64,000 nt of DNA, from assembly GCA_016707115.1 (NCBI GenBank), contig JADJIH010000006.1:372001-436000 (forward strand). The letters are read 5' to 3'. Of this stretch, positions 1 to 9,700 are shown in pieces (positions within the stretch are counted from its first letter, which is position 1; the number at the start of each line of letters is the position of its first letter). The position numbers and the translations under genes are program-made. Under the pieces are notes generated by a model. The model ran no database searches. It worked only from the letters and a program-made list of their open reading frames with translations, and was not told where the DNA came from. Source of the stretch: Ignavibacteriales bacterium. Lineage in GTDB: Bacteria > Bacteroidota > Ignavibacteria > Ignavibacteriales > Ignavibacteriaceae.

Positions 1-2283
1 TTTTCCCAATCAGTTAAAACTCCATATGATTATGTTAATCCTTACATTGGTACAAAAGACATGGGACATACATTTCCTGGTGCAACTGTTCCATTTGGAA
101 TGGTTCAATTAAGTCCCGAGACGGATACAGTTTTATTTACTTATGGTAAAGGATACAATCCAGAAGTTTATCGTTATTGTTCAGGTTATCAATATGATGA
201 CAATACGATTGTTGGATTTTCACATACACATTTTAATGGAACCGGACATTCTGATCTTGGCGATTTTTTAGTTATGCCGACTTTTGGTGAATTGCAAATC
301 AATCCTGGAACCAAAGACGATCCTGATTCTGGTTATCGATCTCGATATTCACATCAAACAGAAGAAGCATATCCTGGATTTTATAAGGTTAAACTGGATG
401 ATTATAACATTAATGCAGAACTAACAACAACTGAAAGAGTTGGATTTCATAAATATACTTTCCCAAAAACTGATTCTGCACATATTATTCTTGATTTAAC
501 TTCCGGCATTTATAATTATGATGGAAAAGTTATTTGGTCATCAATACGAGTTGAGAATGATACGCTTGTTACAGGTTACAGACAAACAAACGGCTGGGCG
601 AGAACCCGATTACTTTATTTCGCGATGACCTTTTCAAAGCCAATCGAATCTTATGGGCTGGTTAACAAAGAAGAATTGATCTATAAAGGATTTTGGAGAA
701 AGTTTAATCAGAATAAAAATTTTCCTGAACAAGCTGGACACGAAATTGTGAGTTACTTTAATTTTAAAACTGAAGATGGTGAATCAATACTTATTAAATT
801 TGCTTTATCCGCTGTTAGTACAAATAATGCTATTGAGAATTTAAATGCGGAGATATCGCACTGGGATTTTGAAAAAATTAAGTTACAAGCAAAACAAAAA
901 TGGAATAATGAGTTATCAAAGATTACAATAGAAACTGATGTAGAACGCAAAGTAAATTTCTATACTTCAATGTATCACAGCTTTATGAATCCAATTATTT
1001 ATAATGATGTTAACGGAGAATATCGCGGGCTTGATCAAAATATATACAAAGCTGAAGGGTTTACAAATTATACAATCTTTTCCTTGTGGGATACTTATCG
1101 TGCACTACATCCGCTTTATACAATCATCCAGCAGCAGAGAACAAATGATATTGTAAATTCAATGTTAGCACATTACGATCAAAGTGTCCATAAAATTTTG
1201 CCAATCTGGTCGCACTACTCAAATGAAAACTGGTGCATGATTGGATATCACGCAGTTCCTGTTATTGTTGATGCTTATATGAAAGGATTGCGAAAGTATG
1301 ACACTAATAAAGCATTTGATGCAGTTCTGTCTAGCTCAAACTATGAACTTTATGATGGTATTGGTTATTATAAAAAATACGGATTTGTTCCCGAGGATTT
1401 GAATTCCAACTCTGCATCAAAAACTTTAGAATATGCTTATGATGATTGGACAATCTACAAGTTTGCTGAATCAATTGGAGAAAAGAAAATCGCTGATGAA
1501 TATTTTAAGAGAGCTCAATATTATAAAAATCTTTTTCATCCAGTAACAAAATTTATAAGAGCGAAGAATTCAGATGGAAAATTCAAAGAACCGTTTGATG
1601 CATTAAGCACAGCTAATCAAGGTTACATTGAAGGTAACGCGTGGAATTACTCGCTATACGTTCCGCATGATGTTAAAGGATTTATAAATTTACTTGGAAG
1701 CAAAGAAAAATTAATTACCTGGATTGATTCACTTTTTACAATGCACATTTCAGATGAAAGTTTTGCCCACAGCGAAGATATTGACCGCGCAGGTATGATT
1801 GGAAATTATGTTCATGGAAATGAACCAAGTCATCAAGTCCCATATATGTATTGTTATGCTGGTGAGCCATGGAAAACTCAAGAAAAAATTCATCAAATAG
1901 TTAACTCAATGTATAAAAACAAACCGGATGGATTATCAGGAAATGATGATTGTGGGCAAATGTCTGCGTGGTACATATTTAGCGTGTTAGGGTTTTATCC
2001 AGTTGCACCGGGAAGTAATGAATATGTGATTGGAAGTCCTTGCATTAAAAGCGCTGAAATCAAACTTGAAAATGGCAATCAATTCAAAATCGAAACAGAA
2101 AATTATTCAGAAAAGAATATCTACATAAAAGAAGTCTATTTGAACGATGAGATAATTAATCGGACTTATATTAAACACGATGAAATTGTTAATGGGGGAA
2201 CTTTAAGATTTGTGATGTCATCAGAACCAAATAAGGGGTGGGGAAGGGATGAAAAATTTTATCCTTATTCTTTAACTAAATGA
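1..2283 (+). CDS. GH92 family alpha-mannosidase, 5' end cut by window edge
   Basis: Glycoside hydrolase family 92 members are calcium-dependent exo-alpha-mannosidases, usually secreted or periplasmic, acting on mannose-rich glycans. The frame is open from base 1: the codons before the ATG at 61 encode the family's N-terminal VNPYIGT segment, so that ATG is internal and the true start lies outside the window. Family blocks are visible: HTFPGATVPFGM just after base 61, an EGNAW..VPHD block near 1630-1675, GNEPSHQVPYMY near 1820-1850, and SGNDDCGQMSAW near 1940-1970 with the acidic residues expected in the active site. The first residues (FSQS) look like the end of a signal peptide. It ends before a convergent STAS gene. 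The family call is firm; the exact mannosidic linkage cannot be read from sequence. Confidence 0.93.
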   Translation, partial: FSQSVKTPYDYVNPYIGTKDMGHTFPGATVPFGMVQLSPETDTVLFTYGKGYNPEVYRYCSGYQYDDNTIVGFSHTHFNGTGHSDLGDFLVMPTFGELQINPGTKDDPDSGYRSRYSHQTEEAYPGFYKVKLDDYNINAELTTTERVGFHKYTFPKTDSAHIILDLTSGIYNYDGKVIWSSIRVENDTLVTGYRQTNGWARTRLLYFAMTFSKPIESYGLVNKEELIYKGFWRKFNQNKNFPEQAGHEIVSYFNFKTEDGESILIKFALSAVSTNNAIENLNAEISHWDFEKIKLQAKQKWNNELSKITIETDVERKVNFYTSMYHSFMNPIIYNDVNGEYRGLDQNIYKAEGFTNYTIFSLWDTYRALHPLYTIIQQQRTNDIVNSMLAHYDQSVHKILPIWSHYSNENWCMIGYHAVPVIVDAYMKGLRKYDTNKAFDAVLSSSNYELYDGIGYYKKYGFVPEDLNSNSASKTLEYAYDDWTIYKFAESIGEKKIADEYFKRAQYYKNLFHPVTKFIRAKNSDGKFKEPFDALSTANQGYIEGNAWNYSLYVPHDVKGFINLLGSKEKLITWIDSLFTMHISDESFAHSEDIDRAGMIGNYVHGNEPSHQVPYMYCYAGEPWKTQEKIHQIVNSMYKNKPDGLSGNDDCGQMSAWYIFSVLGFYPVAPGSNEYVIGSPCIKSAEIKLENGNQFKIETENYSEKNIYIKEVYLNDEIINRTYIKHDEIVNGGTLRFVMSSEPNKGWGRDEKFYPYSLTK

Positions 2284-2294
2284 TTAAAGCAGTT

Positions 2295-2326
2295 TAAAAT
2301 AAAAAACCTCTCATTTAAGAGAGGTT
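2295..2326 (-). terminator. Intrinsic terminator of the STAS gene
   Basis: A perfect 8-bp stem (AACCTCTC/GAGAGGTT, 2305-2312 with 2319-2326) and 6-nt loop is followed on the minus strand by a T-rich run (2295-2306 as A on the plus strand). It lies between convergent genes. The T-tract is only on the minus-strand side, so it mainly serves the STAS gene. Confidence 0.8.
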
Positions 2327-2370
2327 CACTAACCAATGAAGGACATTTCCCAATGTTGACATTCATTGCT

Positions 2371-2775
2371 TTAAACTAATATTGCGGCACCGTTACCTAA
2401 GTAATAATTCTGATCGCCTTTAACTTCAAAACTTTTTATAGCTTCTTCCATTGAATCATATAAATTAAACACATTTAAAGTGCCTGCTTTTTCCATTAAG
2501 GTTTTAACAACTTCATCAGGTTTTACTAAACGAATATCTCCGCCAATTTTTGCACTGGACTTTAGAGATAAAACAAGTACACCAAGAAAAGTTGAATCAA
2601 TGAATTCACATTGACTTAAGTCCACGATGATTTTTTTATGCTTATTCTGAATCTGTTCATCGAGGCTCTTTTTTAACTGTCCAGCTTCTTTGTAAGTTGC
2701 GCGACTGAGATTGACAATCTCAATAACTAAATCATTCACAAAAAGCGTTTCAAAATCTTCTGTTATTGCCCTCAT
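2371..2775 (-). CDS. STAS-domain protein (anti-sigma factor antagonist-like)
   Basis: A 134-residue single STAS domain, the fold of SpoIIAA-type anti-anti-sigma factors. Such proteins usually bind a serine-kinase anti-sigma factor and are switched by phosphorylation of one serine. The beta-strand then helix block around residues 50-70 carries the DLS...FIDSTFLG motif, with the Asp-Ser pair at the position of the phospho-serine in SpoIIAA-type proteins. An AGGAG ribosome binding site sits 7 nt before the ATG. No partner kinase, phosphatase or sigma factor is adjacent, so its pathway is unknown; it stands alone, divergent from the squalene operon. It could also be a lipid-transport (MlaB-like) STAS protein, but no mla genes are near. 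The C-terminal 20 residues extend beyond the usual domain. Confidence 0.82.
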   Translation of the reverse strand: MRAITEDFETLFVNDLVIEIVNLSRATYKEAGQLKKSLDEQIQNKHKKIIVDLSQCEFIDSTFLGVLVLSLKSSAKIGGDIRLVKPDEVVKTLMEKAGTLNVFNLYDSMEEAIKSFEVKGDQNYYLGNGAAILV

Positions 2776-3022
2776 AATCTACTCTCCTGTTCTCATTATC
2801 GTATTTGAATCCCATGTTATTTGAAATAGTTTAAACATGCATCGTGCCATATTAGACAAAATTTGTTCCATAGTTTTTATCTCTCTTTTTGTTAAATTTT
2901 GCACAGTAATTAAAATATTTGCCTCATTATGATATTTAATAGAACGCATTTATTTCATTTTGAAAATAAGCATTCGAGCAAATGAATAATATTAACCAAC
3001 AAATACTTTGTAAAACAATTTT

Positions 3023-3853
3023 ATGAACACTGAAAAAAATGAGAGAACTCTGGTAAAAGATCATTATGAAAATTTCCCAGTAGCTTCATTTTTGATTCCA
3101 AAGTATTATCGTAAAGATGTGTCGATAGTTTACTGGTTTGCAAGAACCGCTGATGATCTTGCTGATGAAGGAAATGATGATCCTAATAAAAGACTTGACG
3201 AACTAAATAAGTTTGAAAATGGATTTAAAAAGTCATTAAATGGTGAATCAACAAACTTTCATTTTATTCAGCTTTCAAAAATGATTTCCGATAAGAAATT
3301 GCCTGCCAAATACTTTTTTGATTTACTTTCTGCATTTAGGCAAGATGTAGTTAAAAAAGAATACGAAGATTTTAATGAAGTAGAGATTTACTGTTCAAGA
3401 TCTGCAAATCCTGTAGGAAGAATTTTACTTGAACTATTTGATATTAATGAAAAAGAAGCGATAATAAGTTCGGACAAGATTTGTACTGCATTGCAGCTGA
3501 CAAATTTTTTTCAGGATACCGTAATTGATTTAGAAAAAGGCAGGAATTACTATCCTCAAAATGAACTGAAAAAATTTGAGGTAACGCAAAAAATGTTTGA
3601 GTTAAAGGAAAATAATCCTAATATTAAAGCATTAGTAAAACATAATGTTGAAAGGGCGCAGTCACTTTTTGATGAAGGTAAAAATCTGCTAAAATATTTA
3701 AATGGTAGATTTAAAATTGAAATTAAATGGACAATCGCTGGTGGTGAAGAGATTTTGAATAAGATAAGAAAAAATGATTATGACGTATTTACAAATAGAC
3801 CGAAACTTAATAAAATAGATTTTATTTCATTGTTTATTAAAAGTATTTTTTGA
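3023..3853 (+). CDS. hpnC: Squalene/phytoene synthase family protein HpnC (hydroxysqualene synthase)
   Basis: In the three-enzyme route to squalene, HpnD condenses two farnesyl diphosphates to presqualene diphosphate, HpnC converts that to hydroxysqualene, and HpnE removes the hydroxyl. This 276-aa protein has the trans-isoprenyl synthase fold. It shows a HYENFPVAS opening typical of HpnC, a first aspartate-rich motif (ARTADDLADE, about residues 41-50) and a second one (QDTVIDLEKGRNYYP, about residues 170-184). Its stop codon abuts the ATG of hpnD, so the genes are co-transcribed and probably coupled. No strong Shine-Dalgarno precedes the start. A phytoene synthase role is the alternative, but the hpnC-hpnD-hpnE order favours squalene. 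Confidence 0.88.
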   Translation: MNTEKNERTLVKDHYENFPVASFLIPKYYRKDVSIVYWFARTADDLADEGNDDPNKRLDELNKFENGFKKSLNGESTNFHFIQLSKMISDKKLPAKYFFDLLSAFRQDVVKKEYEDFNEVEIYCSRSANPVGRILLELFDINEKEAIISSDKICTALQLTNFFQDTVIDLEKGRNYYPQNELKKFEVTQKMFELKENNPNIKALVKHNVERAQSLFDEGKNLLKYLNGRFKIEIKWTIAGGEEILNKIRKNDYDVFTNRPKLNKIDFISLFIKSIF

Positions 3854-4696
3854 ATGTCTGAATCAGCAAAAGAAATATCTAAAAAAAGCAAGAGTAGTTT
3901 TTACTACGCTTTTAATCTTCTTCCGGAAGACAAACGCGACGCTATGAATACTGTTTACGCTTTTTGCCGCAAGACTGATGATATTGTAGATGAAAATTCT
4001 GACTCAACCGATCTGAAATATGAAAAATTAAGAAAATGGCGAATCGAATTTGAAAAGAGTTTTTCTGGTCATTCAGAATTTGCTTTGTTAAATAAGCTTG
4101 GTACAACTATTTCAAACTTTAACATTCCGCTGGATCCTTTCTTTGAGCTTATCAAAGGAATGGAAATGGATTTACAAAAAGATAGATATAAATCCTTTGA
4201 TGATCTCCAACTTTATTGTTACCGTGTTGCCTCTACAGTTGGGTTGATGTGTATCGAGATTTTTGGTTATAAACATCCATCTACAAAACAGTTTGCTGTG
4301 GATCTAGGAATAGCTTTACAAATGACCAATATATTACGTGATATTGGTAAGGATGCAAAGAACGGAAGAATATATCTGCCTCAGGAAGATCTAATAAAAT
4401 TTAATTATAGTGAACAAGAAATTATGTCATTGGTTTACAATGATAATTTTAGAGATTTAATGATTTATGAATCGAGTCGTGCAAAACAGTATTTCAATTC
4501 TGCAACTGCTAATTTAGATCTTGATGATAAGAAAACAATGTTTGCCGCAAGAGCAATGCAGCATATCTATTATAAAATGTTGGAAAATATTATAGCAGCA
4601 GATTATGATGTATTTAATAATGAAATTAAAGTCTCAAAGTTTGAAAAGGTAGGAATTGCTTTAGGAGTTTGGGCAAAGTATAATTTAGTTTATTAA
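3854..4696 (+). CDS. hpnD: Presqualene diphosphate synthase HpnD
   Basis: The second squalene/phytoene synthase paralogue of the operon (280 aa), expected to condense two farnesyl diphosphates head-to-head. The opening SSFYYAFNLLP and YAFCRKTDDIVDE (first Asp-rich motif, about residues 34-46) match the HpnD subgroup. The second motif TNILRDIGKDAKNGRIYLP is near residues 155-175. The start ATG directly follows the hpnC stop with no gap, and the TAA overlaps the next ATG by one base. A phytoene synthase (CrtB) would look similar; the HpnE-type oxidoreductase next door rather than a CrtI supports squalene. Confidence 0.87.
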   Translation: MSESAKEISKKSKSSFYYAFNLLPEDKRDAMNTVYAFCRKTDDIVDENSDSTDLKYEKLRKWRIEFEKSFSGHSEFALLNKLGTTISNFNIPLDPFFELIKGMEMDLQKDRYKSFDDLQLYCYRVASTVGLMCIEIFGYKHPSTKQFAVDLGIALQMTNILRDIGKDAKNGRIYLPQEDLIKFNYSEQEIMSLVYNDNFRDLMIYESSRAKQYFNSATANLDLDDKKTMFAARAMQHIYYKMLENIIAADYDVFNNEIKVSKFEKVGIALGVWAKYNLVY

Positions 4697-5979
4697 TGAA
4701 ACGGTGCTTAATTATCGGCGGGGGACTTTCAGGTTTAACTGCAGCATCAATTCTTTCCTATAAAAATATCAATGTTACTCTAATTGAATCCTCTCCAAAA
4801 CTTGGCGGAAGAACATATTCATTTACTGATAAAGATACTGGAACTGAGATTGATAATGGCCAGCATATAATGATGGGCTGTTACAAAGAAACACTTAAGT
4901 TACTTAATCTTATTGGGGCACAAAATAATTTTGATTATCAGAAAAATCTATATCTAAAATTTATAGACAGAAATAAAAACCATTTTCAATTGAATGCTTC
5001 TTCTTCATTCTATCCTTTTAACCTTTTGTTTGCAGTAAAGAACTATGATGCTCTGGATTTGAATGATAAACTTACATTTATTCTATTTCTATTAAAACTT
5101 CCTTTTGTTAGTAAGAGTTCATTGAGAAAAATTTCAGTTAAACAGTGGCTGGATAAAGAAAATCAAAGTTCTAACACAATCAATTCTTTTTGGGAAATAC
5201 TTTGTGTTGGGGCATTGAATACTAATTCTGCAAAAGCCTCTGCCCTGGTTTTTTATGAAATCCTTATGCAGATTTTCTTTAAAGGTAACTTTGCAACAAC
5301 TATTATTCTTCCGAAGTATGGATTAAATGAAAGCATAATTAATCCAGCTTCTTCATTTATTGCAAAGAATGGCGGTGAAATTATATTTTCAGAAACTGTA
5401 AAAGAAGTTGTTATAAAAAATAAAAAGATAGTTGAGATCAAATCAGATGAAAATAATTACAATGAATTTGATTATGTTATTTCTGCAATTCCGCTCCATG
5501 CTTTAGGAAAGATTATTCATAAAGAAAATTTGGAAATTGATATTGAACTTAATTACTCAACGATTTTGAATATTCATATCTGGCTAGACAAAAATAACTT
5601 GCAGGAAAAATTTTATGGATTGCTAAACTCACCATTACATTGGATCTTCGTAAAAGAGAAACACATTAACATTGTAATAAGTGATGCAGATTATCTTGCA
5701 GAGAAAAGTAAAGAAGAGATTTATGAATTTGTAATGGATGAGCTTATTCAATATACTTCAATAGTCAGAGATGACATTAAGCAGTACAAAATCATAAAAG
5801 AAAAGCGTGCTACTTTTGTTCCGGCAATTACTACTTTAGGGAAAAGGCCGAATAGCAAAACATCAATTAGAAATTTATTCTTAGCAGGAGATTGGACAAA
5901 TACTGGTTTACCTTCTACAATTGAAAGTGCGGTTAAAAGCGGAAGAATTGCAGCTGAACAAGTATTAAGTGAAAACTAA
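4696..5979 (+). CDS. hpnE: Hydroxysqualene dehydroxylase HpnE (FAD-dependent amine-oxidase fold)
   Basis: A 427-aa flavoprotein of the phytoene desaturase/amine oxidase superfamily. The N-terminal dinucleotide-binding motif GGGLSG is followed by the acidic end of beta-2 and the GGRTYSF segment (residues 6-45). The C-terminal FAD motif includes LAGDWTNTGLPSTIESAV near residue 395. In the HpnCDE pathway HpnE reduces hydroxysqualene to squalene. It overlaps hpnD by one base (TAATG), typical of coupled translation. No squalene-hopene cyclase or desaturase is present in the window, so the fate of the squalene is open. Confidence 0.86.
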   Translation: MKRCLIIGGGLSGLTAASILSYKNINVTLIESSPKLGGRTYSFTDKDTGTEIDNGQHIMMGCYKETLKLLNLIGAQNNFDYQKNLYLKFIDRNKNHFQLNASSSFYPFNLLFAVKNYDALDLNDKLTFILFLLKLPFVSKSSLRKISVKQWLDKENQSSNTINSFWEILCVGALNTNSAKASALVFYEILMQIFFKGNFATTIILPKYGLNESIINPASSFIAKNGGEIIFSETVKEVVIKNKKIVEIKSDENNYNEFDYVISAIPLHALGKIIHKENLEIDIELNYSTILNIHIWLDKNNLQEKFYGLLNSPLHWIFVKEKHINIVISDADYLAEKSKEEIYEFVMDELIQYTSIVRDDIKQYKIIKEKRATFVPAITTLGKRPNSKTSIRNLFLAGDWTNTGLPSTIESAVKSGRIAAEQVLSEN

Positions 5980-6002
5980 AATCTAAAGTCTTTGAGGATA
6001 CA

Positions 6003-6503
6003 ATGAACCAAAAAGCAAAATATTACATTCAAAAACTCCAACTTGAAAAACATCCTGAAGGCGGCTATTTCAGAGAAATCTATCGTGCAGGGGAAATGAT
6101 TTCGATCGATGCACCAAAGAAGAATCTTAAAAGAAATGTCTCAACTTCAATCTACTTTTTACTCGAAGGTTCACAAATTTCAAAATTCCATAGATTAAAA
6201 TCTGATGAACTCTGGCATTTTTATGATGGAAGTTCTGTTAAAGTTTATGTGATTGATGAGAAAGGAAGTAAGACTGAAATTTTATTGGGTAAGAAGACAG
6301 AGGATGGAGAAATATTTCAAACAGTTATTAAAAAGAATAATTGGTTTGCCGCTGAAGTAGTAAATAAAAGATCCTTTGTATTAATTGGCTGCACAGTATC
6401 ACCAGGATTTGATTTCTCAGACTTTGAACTTGCAAACAGAGAATATCTTATCAAATGTTATCCTAAGCATAAAAGTATGATCTTAAGATTTACAAATCCG
6501 TAA
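6003..6503 (+). CDS. Cupin superfamily DUF985 protein
   Basis: A 166-aa single cupin of the DUF985 (Cupin_5) group. The N-terminal KLQLEKHPEGGYFREIYRA segment and the later SKFHRLKSDELWHFYDG segment are the family's signature and hold the histidine and glutamate side chains that line the beta-barrel pocket. The function of the family is not settled; members have been compared with sugar epimerase-like RmlC folds. A GAGGA ribosome binding site precedes the ATG, and the gene starts 24 nt after hpnE, so it may ride on the same transcript. No metabolic link with squalene synthesis is evident. Confidence 0.85.
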   Translation: MNQKAKYYIQKLQLEKHPEGGYFREIYRAGEMISIDAPKKNLKRNVSTSIYFLLEGSQISKFHRLKSDELWHFYDGSSVKVYVIDEKGSKTEILLGKKTEDGEIFQTVIKKNNWFAAEVVNKRSFVLIGCTVSPGFDFSDFELANREYLIKCYPKHKSMILRFTNP

Positions 6504-6733
6504 AGAGCACTAGAATAGTTGCGAAAAAAAAATACCTTCATTTATGTTAAGTAAATAGATAACTTTGAGTAACAAAAATTAGTACTTAGTTTATTATTGA
6601 ATTTATAACTGATTTTGTCTAATTTTTGCAAGAAATTTTGAAAATTAAAATGGAGCTTTATAGAATATACTCTACGATTTATTTTGTTTCACATTACTAG
6701 GAATTCTGCATCAAACACAAAATAAAAAACATC

Positions 6734-9700
6734 ATGATTGAAGCGGCAAAATTAGTTGCGGTTTCTTTGATGGTTTTTTACGCGGGTATAAATCTTGGAT
6801 TTGGCTCCGTCTATGAATCTCAGGTTAATGAAGTTATGCTTCAAGCCGCCTGTTTTGATTTACTTTCCGATCTACGGAATTTTAATCTGCATAATCAATT
6901 TGATAGCGGATTGATCAGCCCACATCCTGAGCAAAAGAAACCCGATGAATTATTAATTATAGATAATTCATTCTCACCAGATTCACCCTTCGTTGCAATT
7001 GATGATTCTATACTTTCTTTAACTGATTCAACTGACTTAACCGGATTACTGGATTCATCAAAAGTTAAGGGAACTGATTCATTAAAGACTAAAGTTAAAG
7101 TAAACCAGGATTCGTTAAGATTAGTACAGATGGCTTTGGATTCTACAGCCAGATTGCAATACTTCAGATATCAACGTGAAGATGTCCCTTATACAACTCT
7201 AAAACAAAAGAAAAAATCTAATTTTTTTGTTGAGCCTTCAGCAACTTATAAAACCACAAAAGTTACAATAGATTCTACAGGCAAGTTTGTTGAGATCAAA
7301 GAATTGATTGCGGGTAAACCAAGCAAAATAATTTTGAGGATGCCGATTGAAGAATATGTGGCAACCAGATTAGAAGTGGAAGAAAGAAAAAAATGGGAAT
7401 CTCTCGGTTATGCTTACGAGTTGAAAAATACTCAACTAGGACTGAGCGATCTTATGAAAAGTTTAACCGATTTTGAAATTCCATTACCCAGCGTTGGGGT
7501 GCTAAGTATTTTTGGAACACCAAAAATCAGTTTGAAGATTGGCGGTTCTGTGCAGATTCATGGTGCGTGGAGGAGTGAAACTACCGAAGGCGTTACCGCA
7601 TCTCGTTTAGGAAATACCAAGAATGAACCTGACTTTAAGCAACAGGTGCAGATAAATGTTAACGGTACAATAGGTGACAAACTTAATATTGTTGCGGACT
7701 GGAATACAGAGAGAACTTTTGAATACGAAAATCAGTTAAAGATTAAGTACACTGGTTACGAAGATGAAATTATACAAAGCATTGAAGCTGGAAACGTTTC
7801 TCTGCAAACTTCACCTTTAGTTGGCGGTAGTGAGGCTTTATTTGGAATTAAGGCTCAGTTTAAAATGGGACCATTCTCATTAACCACAATTGCCAGCCAG
7901 AAAAAAGGTGAAACGAAGGAAGTGCAGGTTTCCGGTGGTACTAGTGAAACACCATTCCAAAAAAGAGCATATGAGTATTCTACAAACCATTATTTTATTG
8001 ATACTATTTACGCTTCTAAAACCGAGAAAATTTTTGCTAACTATTATGGTAAATCAACTCCAGAAGTTAGAAGCGAATTACAAGTTATGGATATTCAGGT
8101 TTGGAAATCTATTAATCAAATATCAACAGATAAATCTAAAGAACGATATGCAAACGCTTATATAAATCTTGACCCTGTTAAAGTAGGGCTTGGGGAGACT
8201 TATCAAGAGAGTTTACGTGACACTTTGACTAGCACAGAACCGGGTGTTACTGCAGCAGCCCGTTTTACATTACTAACTCCGGATGTAGATTATATTCTAC
8301 ATGCAGAAACTGGTTTTATTACTTTTAAAACTGCAGTGAATGAACAGGAAATTATCGCAGTTGCTTATAGGCAGGAGGCGGGCGCTGGTCCAAGTGATGA
8401 TAATTTCTTTGGTGAATTTTTAGCAGCGGGTGATACCACTGATAAACGACTAATCCTAAAAATGGTTAAACCAGGAAATTTACAACCAGCTTTTAAAATC
8501 GCTTGGAGCTTAATGCTTAAAAATATTTATGCATTAGGACCAAGAAATATTAAGCCGGAAGGTTTTGAGTTCGATATAAAAAGGGAAATTGAGGGACAGG
8601 AACCAACCAGTGAATTAGGCACAACAAGGTTTTTAAATGCTTTTGGTCTTGATCTTTTAAACTCAAGTATGGTTCCACCATCAGATAATATTTTTGATTA
8701 TAGACCAGGAATTACAATTCTTCCTGAAACAGGTGAAGTAATCTTCCCTAATCTTGAACCTTTTAGTGATGATTTACCACTTGGTTTAGCTTACGACGAA
8801 TATAATTTTGATGAAGTTTATGATACAACTAAAACTTTTGCCGGCAATAAAAAAATCAAAGATAAATGGATCCTTGTTGGTAAAAGTAAAGGCAGTTCAA
8901 CCTCAATTTATCAGCTTGGTTTTAATGTTGTAGAAAATTCGGTAAAAGTTTTATTAAATGGTAGAGAATTATCTGCTGGTACTGATTATGTTGTTGATTA
9001 TAATATCGGCCAGCTTACAATTAGAAATGATGCTGCTCTTGTTCCCGGAGCAGATCTTAGAATTACTTATGAACAAAATGATCTTTTTCAACTTGCTTCT
9101 AAAACACTTCTTGGGGCAAGGGGTATTTATGAATTTTCGAAAAAGACAAAACTCGGATTTTCAATATTAAATCTTAATCAGCAGACATTAAGTGATAAAG
9201 TTAGAATCGGCGAAGAACCCTTAAGCAATAGTATTTACGGATTAGATTTTACAACCAGTGCGGAACTGCCTGTTGTTACAAAACTGCTGGATAATATTTT
9301 TTCGACCCGTGAAGTTTCTACTTTTAATCTCTCAGCTGAATATGCGTACATTGATCCTGATCCAAATACAAAGAAGAGTACAATTCTTTCTGACGGCGGA
9401 AAGAGCATTGCTTACATAGATGATTTTGAAGGTGCTAAAAAAACTATTCCGATTGGTGTAGCATATACAGCTTGGAAAGACGCAAGTCCTCCCGATTCAT
9501 TAATCTTTAATCCCGGATTAACAAAAAAAGAACGAATAAATCACAAAGGAAAATCTTTTTGGTTCACTGTAACTCCTGCAAATGTAACTGTGCAACAGAT
9601 ATACGGTAATAAAAAAAAGGTGGCTACAGCTGATCAGCAGGTAACAGTAATGGATTACGTTTTTCTTCCTGATACGGCAGGTTCATTCAATTGGACTCCT

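Noticed and set aside
61..120. ATG at 61 as the true start of the GH92 gene
   Set aside because: Upstream in-frame codons already encode conserved family residues, so the gene begins before the window.
2327..2370. Second hairpin after the STAS gene
   Set aside because: Pairing between AATGAA/TTCATT and ACATT/AATGT is interrupted by internal loops; the stronger terminator at 2295-2326 explains the site.
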